NCBI GenBank assembly: GCA_019649035.1
Contig: BMAT01000236.1
Span: 41,237 to 105,236, forward strand
Direction of reading: 5' to 3'
From: Elysia marginata
Lineage: Eukaryota; Mollusca; Gastropoda; Plakobranchidae
DNA: 64,000 nt
Shown here: piece after piece, positions 1-12,175 of the stretch
Position numbering within the stretch: position 1 is the first letter of the stretch
How the letters are laid out: each line of letters begins with the position of its first letter
Program-made: the position numbers and the translations under genes
Notes under the pieces: generated by a model
The model's database searches: none
What the model was told of the DNA's origin: nothing
The model's input: only the letters and a program-made list of their open reading frames with translations

Positions 1-854
1 GGAGACAATGAGGCTGCAGCCCAAAATTATAGCTATCTGAAAAAAATTGTGCAGATCTTCCACCTACCGACGTCAAACTTAAAAACCAAGCCAAAGCTGA
101 TGGGGAAATTGCTTGACCTATCGCTGTAGATCTAGATATCAGTCATGGAAGTGCTTATAACCTGATAAAGTTGCTTGTTTTCATAATGTTTGTGCTCAGA
201 AAGTCCTCTTAGAAATTAGAACAAGTGATATGCTGCTTCAAAGTGTTCAAGCTGAGCTAAAAAGACAATTATGTTTCTTTAGTGAATTAAGAAAATGGTT
301 TGTGAGCTAGTATTATATTTTACCCAGGAAAAAATGATGTTATTGAGATCCAACTATCACTTTAATCGCCCATATTTATTTTGTATCCTTTTAGATAGCG
401 ATCTTTTGTGAGTAACTAATGTGCAAGTGAACTTTTCACAACAAAAACTCCTAAAAAGCACTATAATAAAAACAGTTTTCTTAGGGAAGATTGCAAAGAA
501 AACTGGCGTTTTTAGAAGATACAGACTTTATTATTCGTCTTTTTTAAAAGAGAGTCGAAATGTCCCCTTGTAAAGAGACGTGTAGATCAAACAAAAACAT
601 AGGAGTCTAAACTATGTCATAGCTGTATCGTCAAATCAGAGTGGCAGAAACACCACGTGTCGATAATGTTATCGCGATTCGGAAAATCAAATGCAGTGGT
701 CGAAATCAAACGCACAAACACAGTGTAGATAGAAATAATATTAATTGTAGACCCTGCTTTAAAACTAACAAATTTTAAAGAACAGCAATCGAGACACGGC
801 AGTTATTCATGACCCTAAAAAATAGCCCTTATGTACATTGCAAGGTTTTCATGA
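1..854. other. Non-coding stretch, nothing recognised
   Basis: AT-rich sequence with stops in all frames. I see no tRNA boxes, coding signature or tandem array. It lies directly upstream of the duplicated block beginning at 855, and I could not find a matching partner for it upstream of 50124. Confidence 0.5.
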
Positions 855-3440
855 TAAAGCAAAGAAACTGCCAACTACATAGTAGTCATGCAGACACAAA
901 GCAAGAGCGATTCGTCTCAGTTGAAATGTGATGTTGGTCAAGGATTGCCTTTAAATATTCATGGCCTATAGGGCAGACCTCAGGTTCGTCAAACAACACT
1001 CAGGGCTCATCAGATTGCTCTTGTTTTAACCATAAAATCTGACCAAGGCTTTGTCAGATAAATAATGTTTTGCTATTGACAAAACGGCAAACACTAAGAA
1101 CTTTCAACGATCCTGTTTATAGAGATGAAAGATACCTATGATTTCCAACTCAATAGACAACTGTTTTCATTCTCTCTAATGAAAACACTTCTTGTGTTGA
1201 TGGAATTGTTCTGTGTAGCTTACTTTTTGTGCTGTGTCCCAAACATACTGAAAACAATAATTATTCGGGCATTTCTAATTCAAGTCTACTTCAATCCACT
1301 AATAATTTCCTAATTCAACCATCAGTGGCTGCCTCCCCGATTTATTATGATTTCTAGATCTCTGGTTTTTATGTGGCAAGCCCTATACGTTTTAGTTTAT
1401 TCTCTGTATTTAGTCCTTGTGGCTAAATGTTGATATGCTGCCGGATTCAATGGTTGCGTTTGGTGCGATTTGTTACTACCGTTCTAGTTAGCTCAGTGAC
1501 AAGGCGGTGGTTTCCGATGCCACTTGAAGTCTAAGTTTCGAATCATGCTAACGGTAATCTCCTTTCCAGAATTTCAACTTGAAGCTTTCTTCTGTCCACA
1601 TCTAATTTCATACCTTAAAAGAATGTTTTAATCATTGTAACCCTTGGTATGGTATGGTAGGGAACAGACCTGTTACATGGCATTAATGGTTAAAAATAAG
1701 CAAGTTTCGTGGTTTGTAATCATAAAAAGAAAATCCTTGTTTTGTTGCATCTTTCAGACAATTTATCTCCTTTTCTTCATTTTACAATCAGTGTTCATGT
1801 CACTTCTTTCTTTTAAAATTACTTTTTGTATCAAATTCGCCAGCTTCATAAAAGCAAACATTACTCTGATGCCGGAAATAATTGTTAATCAGCATGACTG
1901 TTGTTTTTTTGTTTTGTTTTTTTTGCCAGCCAAGCCTACTTATATCCTCAATTGATTGTTTGATGGATCAATGGGTTGTTTTACTGATAGAATACAATTT
2001 TTTGTAGGTTAACAATTCAAAGAACTCAACGTTTAGCTGAAAATAGAAGCATCTGTGAAAAGTTCTACATCTCTCATACGAAGATTTGTTGGCAACGACG
2101 TTTTGCTGTCGTAAGAATAAAAATATAACACGAAAGAATGATTCGTCAAATGAATAAACAAAAAATCACTCAGTTTCAATGTCTGTTTGATCCGTTGAGC
2201 TTTTCTAGTAGGCATCGAGTTTCTAAATCTCTATTGTATTTGAACATAGATTGCACTTTCCATGTGATCTTGCATGAAATCAGCGCATTAGTGATATATG
2301 AGGCAATCTAAAATATACTTGTTACAATCTCATATTATATTTTTGTTACTAGTTAAAAAATATCGAAACCGTGTCCAAATCTTAATTGCATAGTATCCAA
2401 TTTAAACCTCAAGAAATTTTTTTTTTCTTTTCGCAGCCTTTAAATTCAGATAAAATTCTAATGTTCAAAGATTTTTGAAAAGTGTGATACACTTCAGTAG
2501 CGTGCTGTCCATTTCATGATTGTACTTCATATTTTCAAACTACCGAATCACGTTTTGTCCTCAAAATCTCCTCAAATTCCCTTAAATATTGTTGTGAGTG
2601 GAGCGTCTGTGCTTCATGATCTAGGACTAGATTACAACCGCAAATAGATCGATAGCATAAGAGCTTACACGCAATGATCTTTGAGATCATGCAGAAATGC
2701 TCGAAGATTGAGCATTAGAGGAAGTGAAAATGGAATAGAACAAATTTTTAAAAGTCCACAACGTATTTCAAGACAAATATCAATGAAGGTAAGAGAGATA
2801 GAGAAAGGGGAAGTTAAAGAAGATGAAATAATTCTTTAATGCTTGAGGAAGGTGGTACACCTTCAATATGAAACTTCTCAGTAAGCAAGAAAACTAAGGC
2901 TTTTAGTGAAGAGATGTACCTTATGCATCAACTTCTTAGCAGGCAAAGGGCTTAAGTCTAAATTAAACGTTTGCTTTTACTTTTTTTTCTGATTGTATAA
3001 CCTATAATCAAACAGTATTGTTTGGTTAACCTCAGTCGAATCAACGACGTTTCTACGTCTGCGGTCTCGTGTAATTAATGTCCAGTTCTTAAACACATAG
3101 ACCTTCACTAACCTTGATTGATCTTAGGCTATCCTACAAAATGTAAAAACATTGAAATGGTAATACAAACTGCTGACGTCTTAGTCCATTCAAAACTAAA
3201 TGTGTAAGCGTTTGAAACTCTCGCTTTTGTCATCTCTTTTCTCTTTTACTTTTTTTTCATCCGAGGCTATTTTCATATTTTTTTTTTCCTTTTTAACCTT
3301 TTGATACAAGTGCGAAACTTAAAAACTGATTTTGTCTTATCCAATTCAATAAAATTAAGTTAAAGCCCCGGACATATTCATTCATTGATGCTCGTCTGTT
3401 TGGTGCATTGAATAGAGACAACCTGCATGCCCTCAATGCA
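855..3440 (+). repeat. Non-coding duplicated block, copy 1
   Basis: This stretch is collinear, in the same orientation, with 50124-53125. Matching sub-blocks are 855-1140 with 50124-50422, 2558-2732 with 52079-52259, about 2860-3060 with 52420-52620, and 3345-3440 with 53027-53125. Some cores are identical, for example the 27 bases at 936-962 and 50197-50223, and the bases around 2989-3011 and 52541-52563. The second core contains a small stem, TGATTGTA paired with TATAATCA (2990-2997 and 3003-3010), kept in both copies. No conserved reading frame is apparent. The SINE at 1475-1615 falls in the non-matching part. The block may be an old segmental duplication of non-coding or regulatory DNA, or two copies of an unknown element. 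Confidence 0.75.
1475..1615 (+). mobile_element. Degenerate tRNA-headed SINE, CORE-like
   Basis: An A-box-like TTAGCTCAGTGAC lies near 1488-1500 and a B-box-like GTTTCGAATCA near 1535-1545, at tRNA-like spacing. The following 1583-1614 resembles the central domain of the SINE at 22201 (CTTTC, TGTCCAC, then TAATTTCATACC in place of AAAATGGGTACT). No target duplication was found. It sits inside copy 1 of the duplicated block but not in its partner. Confidence 0.5.
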
Positions 3441-6340
3441 CTTCCCGAAACTTAGTCTAAAAAGATTAGTCTGCTACGCGGGTTTTTTTTTTTTAAAGAA
3501 GCAGGTTTTTATTGGATGCGATCTGGTACGAAACATGGACCCTAGACAAGAAACTGCAGAAAACGATTTCGGCTTTTTAAGTTATGGACATTTCATCTGA
3601 TTGGACGAATAAGCTGGCAAAGAGAAATGTAGAGTGAACGTTTCACCAGTTTTCTTCATATTGTGTCATGAGTAGGGCCAGGAGTAAGTTGACATTTCTC
3701 ACACTTTTATTTCATCCGTTAGCATTCGCTGTGCCCACTTAGCAATCCCTTTGCTATAGCCTACAACAATATTTTATGTTATGAAATGGTGTACGTTTTC
3801 ACTCCCCCCCCCCCTTTTTTTTTTGCTATATCAACTTGCTTGACGCGCCGATTATCAAAGTTTATCTTCCTAACATCATCTTTATTGGTCTTAATCGAGC
3901 CACTATCAGTTTAAAATCTTCCAGAGCTGCTTTAATCCATCACTTGTGATCCCCAGTAGAGAACTCAACACAAGCTTCTCTACGGACATACATCGTTTGT
4001 AGATGTCTTTGTTTTGATGGGCAGACTCCAGCAGAAAGAAATGTAATATAAACACGTTGTTTAAATGGTAGATCTTTAGAGGCTACTAGGCCTACATGCA
4101 CAAGATTCTAACAATAAAAGGGACCAACAACTACGAATTGTAAATCAAGCGATTTAGCATTTCCATGATGCCAGTGTGTTCAAAGTTTCGGTAGGAAAGT
4201 CTGCATGCCAAGCATGACTTTTTCAAGAGATAAAATGTGAGAAAAATTGCACTGGATATTACATTGTTTGTCTCGCCTTTGTATGAAACTACTTGCCAAG
4301 TGTTTCTCTGGTGTAATTTTCATTGTAGCTTACTGACTTTAAAAACAATTAATTTTAACTAGACTGGTCTTCTCTTCACTATTGGCGCGATCAGCTCAGT
4401 GGCGTAGATCACATCGAAAGAAAAGAGTCAATTTAACAATGATCCGATTCTTAAGACTATTTAAAACTTCTCTATTTGGATGAACGTTCGATTAGCGTTC
4501 TTTCTCTAAACACTTATCGTTACCATCAGGAACATCATGGCTAGCAAAAAATTTAGCAACATAAAATTATTATCTTTCTCCACTATCACGACGAAGAATG
4601 AAAACAACAACTGAAAATACGATATTGCAATATTTCTCATCATCTCTGCAGAAGGGTAAACAATTTCAATAGTTTGAAAAATAAATGGCCTTTAGTTAAT
4701 GCAGTTATATACGAAGCTATTGACAAACCATTACCTATAGCTTAGGTAAAGAAAAAGAGTGAACAGTGACTGTTGAGATTGGTACCAATCGACCAGATTT
4801 TAAAACTTCTAACGCAGTGGTAAACGATAGTGGACGATAATATTTAGACATGTCTGTTTGGGGCTTTTGTCAATAAGAATACGAGCCTTATTCTGCTGGG
4901 AAAGGTGCATATAACGGTTACATCGTAACAGACACTGCCATAACACATAAAGTTCTTCAGGAGTAAGAAATAGTGTTAAATTTTAACTAATTGGTCTAGA
5001 TCGAGTACATCTTCGAATAAAATAGTGGCTAAATTGAAATGTCTTGTCCAAAAATGTACTTTTAATAAGCCTCAATGACCCAAGACATCGGGTGAATTGT
5101 TTATTCTGGTAGGAGCTATAAATTTAATTTTATAGTTTTTAACGATTTATATCCAGCCACCAGATAATTTTAAAGAACGTGATATACAGATCTAACAGCT
5201 AACACTACATCTTACGTGTTGCCTAAATTGTGTTTTCACCGCATCATTCTGCAATTTGCTAAGATTTAAATATAACCATATTGATCAATTTCACGGCGAC
5301 TCAAATGTCTGCTAAAATTAAAATATTTCAACCAAAAGACTATTATAATATTGGCATATCCTATCCAAAGGTCATTCAATTTGACTAATTTTTTCAAGGT
5401 CGCTAAAACCTCATAACTTTGGATAAGCAGGCGGATGATGATAGGAATTTAAAGAGGTAAATATGTGTCCGAAAATTCTTGAAAATTTCAACTATATAGT
5501 CCTTTAGTTTCCAAAGAAATGATTGTTTCGAGTAATTTTGCAGTTTTAAGTTCATGGCGAAATTTTGACATGCGGTTGAAAGGTATGGTCAGTTCTGATT
5601 AGCCACTCTATGACTTCAGGTCGATAAACTAAGCAGGAACTGGATAATAAGGAAACATTTCGCCACCGTGAGCCACTTATTTGTACATTTCAAAGAAGTG
5701 GACGGTAGATAACTGTATCTTTGAAAAGCAGAGAACCTACTCGAATCGATCATTTTTTGACCCCTCAATCATACAGCTAGCGCTACTCTCAGAAGTCCCT
5801 CGTGAACTAGAACTAGAATAACTGATCAGTCAATAGAAAAACCGCCAGACGTTAACCGTTATGTTTTGCGACCTTTCCTGGTTCTGTAAAAACGCCAAGG
5901 CGGGCATAATAACCATTAAGGGAAAATGCCGCAGGAATAATGTTCTATTGTGGTGGAGAGATAACAAACTGGGCTGGGGTTTTTAGCGGCTCCATCTACA
6001 TCATGGGCGCGTTTGGGGAAGGGCAGAAAGAAATATTCGTTTATGCCAATTTACAGTTTGGTGTTTTGGACAAATGTATAACTTTATGTACCAGTATTTG
6101 TCGTGGAAATACAAAGAAAAACACGGCTTTTTAAGTTCTAAAATTTTTTCCAAGTATGTCAAACAAAATTAGTTTGCTAAAGATATGTGGAATGGACATT
6201 GTGAAACCCTATGAAAATCAGAGCAGTCAGCGTATGTTGATAGTTCCACACAAATAAGTGAAAGTCTTCTGAAAAACAATATAAATTTCTTTAAAAGTTT
6301 TGCGTTTGGATTTAATTTATAAGTAGTCTTCTTATACTTA
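3441..6340. other. Non-coding stretch with homopolymer runs
   Basis: No coding signature or repeat family was recognised. A C-tract followed by a T-tract occurs at about 3805-3826. A weak A-box-like string at about 4385-4405 has no B box. Open frames here are short and of random composition. Confidence 0.45.
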
Positions 6341-6409
6341 TTGGGTAATAACCTTTTAAACTCAACATGATATTAGACCAGAAACGTCTGAAAAGATTGG
6401 GGAAATTAA

Positions 6410-7430
6410 ATGTCACTTTTTTATCTATTTTATCCCCATGGAGATCGATGAAATGTTTACAGCAAGCTAGCAGCGAATAGATACCCACTCGACAGAACTC
6501 ATCGTCAAAATGTGCAAACCAATTGTTCAATTCACCGACAACGTCATCTTCTTTCTTAACAAATCATTACTCCAAAACGGCGCTTAAATGGTCCAAACAC
6601 AGAGAATCAGGCTTGGGCTGTGGGCAAGATAGGGAAGAATTTCCCAACCGTTCGGTAACTCTGCAGCAATGCTGTGTAAAGTTTGTGAAATAGGGAGGTT
6701 GTTAAAAGCACATCCCTTCTCAAGAGCTTTGGTCAATTGGATCTCTGGGGCAGTATCGAAAGTCACTGACACACAGACCATGTGGTAAAGTGTCTACGAC
6801 GATCATACTTTTAACATCCCAGAACACTCTAATCATCACTTTGACTGCAGACCCCTACATTTTCTTTTTGGTGACATGACGTGAGATGATGGATGTTTCC
6901 AAGTAACTTTGTCTCCAGGCTAGTCAGATGTTACCAAGTTTTATCACCACTTACCAGATTGTCAAAAAGGTTACAATTTTCTTGAAAGTCTCCATCAGAC
7001 CCCACACCAATATGCTTCTCAAGCTTATCTTCAATGTCTTGTTGGTGTCTCTGCCGAAGCTGTGGTCACATTTCAACCCTTTGAAGCTTGTGATCCGCCG
7101 TTGACATTTTTGGAACCTATCTTGCAGACTTATGTCTTAAAGTGCCACGTACTGTTTCATGAACCTTCTTCTTTTGAATTTTGAATTTGAAGGCATTGTC
7201 CCGTATCTTTATTCTCCAGTCACATTTGATGAGCCCGTCAGCATGAGTCATTTTTTCCTCATAGTCAACGTTTTGGCTCATCATCTAGACTTGTCGAGCT
7301 TTTCCAAACCATTTGCATCATTGATACACTTGATATCTTGATAATAAAAAGGGGGGGGGCGTTTGTTCCTTTAGAAAACAAAAAACATACCACCGCTCTG
7401 ACCTCCAACTTTGACCAGTCTTTGATGGGG
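6410..7430 (-). pseudogene. Mariner (IS630-Tc1-mariner) transposase pseudogene
   Basis: Read on the minus strand in several shifted frames, this follows the domain order of a mariner transposase. Mariner transposases cut and paste their own element through terminal inverted repeats. The N-terminal helix-turn-helix region gives WSKLEVRAVVCFL (about 7385-7424), then TSLDDEPKR (about 7265-7295), then KVHETVRGTLRHKS (about 7130-7170). The first catalytic aspartate is kept in VSGDKTW (about 6933-6955; family norm TGDE-W), followed by VMIRVFWDV and VDTLPHG (about 6785-6840). The second aspartate motif (HDN) is unreadable. At the third motif the family's SPDL appears as SPSL, after GWEILP (about 6630-6650). 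FGPFK returns in another frame, and the C-terminus NNWFAHFDDEFCRVG...HFIDLHGD lies at 6425-6530. Many frameshifts and stops make it dead. I could not place convincing terminal inverted repeats. A run of nine Gs near 7350 falls in the N-terminal region. Confidence 0.85.
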
Positions 7431-9087
7431 GTAGCCACTTTGGAACCATTAGTGTTTATAGTGCATTTATCAATGGTGCTGAAACTTTGCACCATGAAAG
7501 ATCATTACGAGGCGAAAGAACACACTTTAACAAAAGAGTTTCATCTGCTTCATTTGTTGAATGCTGTGAAATAAGGTAAGTTGTAGATCTAATGTCTACA
7601 TGAAGAGTCTAAAATTTTGTTTTACGTTTAAAACTCAATTTATTTGATCAAGATTTAGAGCTTGGTATATAATATATCTTGGTCTGCTCTCTCCTAGGCT
7701 TAGACTTGATGTAGTTTTTGGGCACGATTTTTATTCTATCTGAGGCTCTTTGTGTCAGGGCATGTTTTGTTCTATTTTAGCATTAGGGCCTATACTGTGC
7801 GAGCCAAGTTTTCTGAAATATGAAGGCCTTTTTTCCTTAATATTATTAATAAAATGCTGCTATACGTCAAATTATATATATATATATATATATAAAAGCT
7901 ACATGCTTCCGTAAGAGAAGACAAACTAAGTTCCATTAAACAATCACCGTTTCGCTTTCGGCCTTGGCAAGAGATTGTGTTGTCTTTGTTGTTGTCCAAT
8001 AAATACACGCTGCACAAGCCTTATTTAGTTTTTTTTTTAAGTCTTCGTCAAAACCTGAGCATCGTTTCTAGTCTTATCATGCCTATTTTACTCGTTCCTT
8101 GTTCCCCCTCCACATAACTAATCTACTTTCGGCTCAGTTATTTTAATACAGCAACTTCGTGGATCACCTTTGGTTGACAATATGGAAAATTATTACGATA
8201 AGAAAAGGATAGAGAAAAGTAGAAAAAAGAAGATGGTCACAAGTTCGTTTCTAAAATCACATTTCCATGACGTATGATTTCATTTATAGTATATTTTATT
8301 ATTCTCGGCAGAATCTCTTTGCATTACATTTCATCAGCAGTCTTGCTTTAATTTTAAGCCAACATTGTCTTATCGATTAATGAAACCGGACTCAAGCAAA
8401 TTTGGTTAAAGTGCCAAATTCTGTTTCTTTGATTATACTTGTGTTTATTCTTCAGTCCTTCACCAAATACTATTACGATCCCGTACATAACAGCAAAGTA
8501 TTGACTTTATGTCTATTTTCTTTCCTTGAAGGAAAAGTACAAAGAATCGAAAGCAAAATAAGTAATAGAAACAAACCTCATGCAATCGGCAATGTTGTGA
8601 CCACAGATTGCAATGGATTGCTGTTTAACTTCCAGAACCTCTCTATTCGGTAAAATATGCTTTATCTATGCTAAATAATTAACTTTTATGGTATTTTGTG
8701 ACTCAGGAAAATTTATTGCTGAAAATAATAATAAAAGGCTCTTCGCACGGTACAAAAAATATTGATCTCCTATGTCGACTGTGTCATTGTGCCTGAAAGA
8801 TTAGGTATTAATGTCACGGGTTGCGTTCAAAAGTAGGCCTTTTTGTATTTACATATAATTGGAAATAGCATGTATGATTTTAATGCTTTTGTATTGAATG
8901 AATCGCATTAAGACTTAAAGAGAAAACTAGGCAGCTTTAATCTGCGAAGACTGCTTTGAAAATTGGAAAAACTAGGAATAAAGAGTAGGCGCAGCCACTC
9001 TTAAGTTGATAATAGTTGATATATTTAAGGTATTTAAAAATTGCAGGGAAATTATTTAGCTTGAACTGAATCAGCCTAACTTACCTG
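7431..9087. other. Non-coding stretch
   Basis: No recognisable genes. It contains the (TA)n run at 7872-7894 and otherwise plain AT-rich sequence. Terminal repeats of the mariner at 6410-7430 might lie in the first 200 bases but were not identified. Confidence 0.45.
7872..7894. repeat. (TA)n microsatellite
   Basis: Uninterrupted TA dinucleotide run of about 23 bases. Confidence 0.9.
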
Positions 9088-9172
9088 TCTTCGGGATGGT
9101 TCGAACTCTCGACTTACTCATCAGAGAAATGCAATATTGAGATGACACCACTACACTACGATCAGCTGTGCA
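9088..9172 (-). mobile_element. tRNA-like SINE head
   Basis: On the minus strand, an A-box-like TAGTGTAGTGGTG (around 9146-9159) and a B-box AGTTCGAACC (9098-9107) are spaced as in a tRNA-derived SINE promoter. The body on the lower-coordinate side is too decayed to assign. A decayed tRNA pseudogene is the alternative; the arms do not fold into a convincing tRNA. Confidence 0.5.
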
Positions 9173-9527
9173 TTGAAATTCTTACACCTGTTATCCCTCA
9201 TCGAAAAATTTATACTGTGTTTATCTACAAATCAGGTGACTCTAGGTGTTAAATACGGCTATCATTCTTTCCTACATGTTAGATTCAATGTTTTAAACTT
9301 ATGAATCTGCCTCCTGCTAGTAAGTACATCACTGAGAGGGACATGCACAATGTCACACAATAAAGTTGTATTTTCAGAGGAATAAACGAAGTGTAACCAA
9401 CTATATGATAACTTATTATTTTTGTAAAAAAAAAAATTATCAGAACAAAGAGTCGGCTCGAAGTTTATCATGTTATCATAGCGATTGATATACAATGCTA
9501 TACAATGATATACATCTGCTGAACAGT

Positions 9528-9700
9528 ATTAGCATCACACCCTAGAGACAAGTCACAACGCCTATAATAAATTATTGCTAGTTTAATTTGCCGCAAAGTG
9601 CAACCGTGGCCTTGGCATTTAAAGGAATGCAGGCATGTGGTTTGACCTGGACGCATATTGTGACACTGACAGGTCTCTCGATCGTTGATGCCATGTCGGT
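9528..9700 (+). repeat. Unnamed interspersed repeat, copy A
   Basis: It shares ordered matches with 12030-12175: ATTAG near the start, CCCT-GAG-CA-GTCA, an AATTATTGCTA core, GGAATGCAGGCATGT against TGAATGCCGGCATGT, then GGTCTCT and TTGATGCCATG. Similarity is moderate with several indels. No tRNA boxes or coding frame were recognised. Confidence 0.6.
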
Positions 9701-12029
9701 TCACAGAACACGAATAGAGCAGAAGGCGAGCGGAATATGCTTTTTACGTCATCGAAAATGGGAGTGTCTTATCATGTTGGATACTCAACGACGCTCGACA
9801 ATGTCGAACCCAAATCCTCAACTACTTTTTTTATTACGCAACATTTTTTTAAACATGTATTTTATTTTTTAGAACCAAATTTATCCCCTGCCAAAAAGGT
9901 TTATTATCACTGAAAAGAGGGATGCACTAAAGACCGCGAAATGAGATTACAAAGAGAAACTTTATTTCGTTGTACACATTAAGCCTAACTTGTGTATCAG
10001 AACTAGGTTAGGTAACAACAAGAAACATCAAAGTCTGACAAAGGAAAAGGCTAAAATCTGTCAACATATCGATCACACATACTGACATAGTGCATTGATC
10101 TTAATCCATTCAGAGTTTAAACTAAATGATAACAGAGAGCAGATAATTTACAATTTGTAGTGGAGTACCTTGTAACACTTTGTTTACATATAAAACAAAA
10201 TGGCGGCAGGAAGTCCATTATGACGATCTCGTTTCCCTTCTACTCCATTCCTATCTTGTGGGTCGGATAGCTTCTTGTTCTCATTATTCGCACCCCCGTG
10301 AGATCACCGATAGCTTCAATGGATTCTGAAGGTCTAAAGGCACTGAGAGAGTGACGATGACTTCTGGCACAGGCTTCCAACGCTGGTGTACTTGAAGACT
10401 GCTAGGCTTTTATCCTTTTCACATACTTACTCAGTGAAAAACGGTCGCTTGTAGATAAGATGTTTTACTAAAAAAAGAGTCAGGAATCAGAACTATGAAA
10501 TATACAGCATCATCACAAAAGGAGTCTGGTTATGAAATATCGACATGTAGAGATGGGCATTCGTAAAAGCTGCTTATAATCCCATGAAACCAGTAATAGA
10601 GAAGTGTGGATATCGTGATTTTAACCAGGATTCTTGCATTTCTGAAGACAAAGGATCAGTGAGAAGGATTAGACAGGAAATAAGGAACATGCATGCACAG
10701 GATTTGAATTGTAATAGATTGCTAAACAATCCTCCTCTTGAATATCTGTCTCCATTGATAATTTCAATGGCTACAGGTTTATTGATCATATTTTTCAACT
10801 CATTATACACTGAGAAAAATGTGTTTAAAATTTCGATCCTATAGTAAAAAATGTCGATTTTGTCGATTTGAATATTACTTGATTCAGTTTGTGATGATGC
10901 TCCACAAATAGATACGTGATTATCAGTTGAACTTTGAATGCTCTAGCGGGGGAGATTGGCCCCTTCACTAGAACATAATATTACATAAAATTTTAAAGAA
11001 AAATATGTTTTTTTTTCATTTATCTGCTTGACATACATTACCTGAGGCTTGCAACGCAGTTTTATATATCCCGCATCTTCTTATAGTTACAAAGCCTGTT
11101 GCCCTTTAAAGTTCATTAATTTAATTAGGTGCGGTGATTTCTTTGTTATCTTTAGATGGCAACAAAGAGGTAAGACCAGAAGATCGATGTAATAAATATT
11201 TAGACAGAAGAACACGATCTAAAGCCTGACAACTATGTTGCGTGTGCATATGCATAATGTGCTGTATTTTTTTCACCCCATAATTGGCTGATTTGTTTCA
11301 ACCACAGGTCACTACTGGACCTGCTTTAATTGCGAGCTAAACTCTTTTTTCTTGATAAGTGAAATTAATTAGTTGTATCCTCTTGCAAAAGGGTTAACAT
11401 TTTCACCAGTATCATTAGCTCCCTCAAGCCTACTTGCTAATCTTCATTAAAGCAGGTGTAGAAAATGAGTTTATCGATTAAAATAATATTGTAAAGGGAT
11501 TAAAAAGTATCCTAGTTTTGTGACTTTATATTATGTTATATTAATGTGTTGAGGGTAATAACGAGGCTGTTTTTCTTCTTCAATGAAATATCCCTATACG
11601 CAAAGAGAACATTGTTTTACTTTAAAGTGGGGTTTTAGTTGAGGTTAAGAGTTTATGATAAGCTGTTGACACAGAGATCTTTAAGCCTAAAATGATCGCG
11701 CTATTAAGTTCTATTGATTATGAAATTATTAGAAATTAAATACGGCCTATATCAACTAAATCTGCAAAAGGCCCTCTCATGCGAATACCAAACTCTGTTT
11801 CTCTTTTAAGAATTTACTGAGAGAGACATATATGGTATTCTACAACATTAGTTTGTATTTTCATGCCGCTCCACTTAACCATGAACAGACTTTAAATAAC
11901 GCAGTAAGTTATTGCCGAGCAAAACACCAAAATCTGGAAGAAACTCAAATCTTGTTTTAATTCAGAGGAAACCGTAAAACCACATAAATCAAGACAAGGA
12001 GTTGGTCTTTTCTGTTAACTGTTAAAAGC
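9701..12029. other. Non-coding stretch
   Basis: AT-rich sequence without recognised genes or repeats. An AAAATGGCGGC string at about 10197-10207 resembles the YY1-type motif common near animal promoters, but no other promoter element supports it. Confidence 0.4.
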
Positions 12030-12175
12030 ATTAGTCCCTCGAGGCAGGTCAAATCGCACTTCGATTAATTATTGCTACCGAAAAGGTGCCACAATATGCA
12101 CTCGAGGACTTGTCATTGTAATGAATGCCGGCATGTAGCCTAAATTGAGAGCTGGTCTCTTGATGCCATGCCACG
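12030..12175 (+). repeat. Unnamed interspersed repeat, copy B
   Basis: Diverged direct partner of 9528-9700, about 2.5 kb away in the same orientation. The best shared strings are AATTATTGCTA, GCCGGCATGTAG against GCAGGCATGTGG, and GGTCTCTTGATGCCATG against GGTCTCTCGATCGTTGATGCCATG. Confidence 0.6.

Noticed and set aside
4385-4425. A-box-like GATCAGCTCAGTGGCGTAGA, possible SINE head
   Set aside because: No B box at the right spacing and no SINE body after it.
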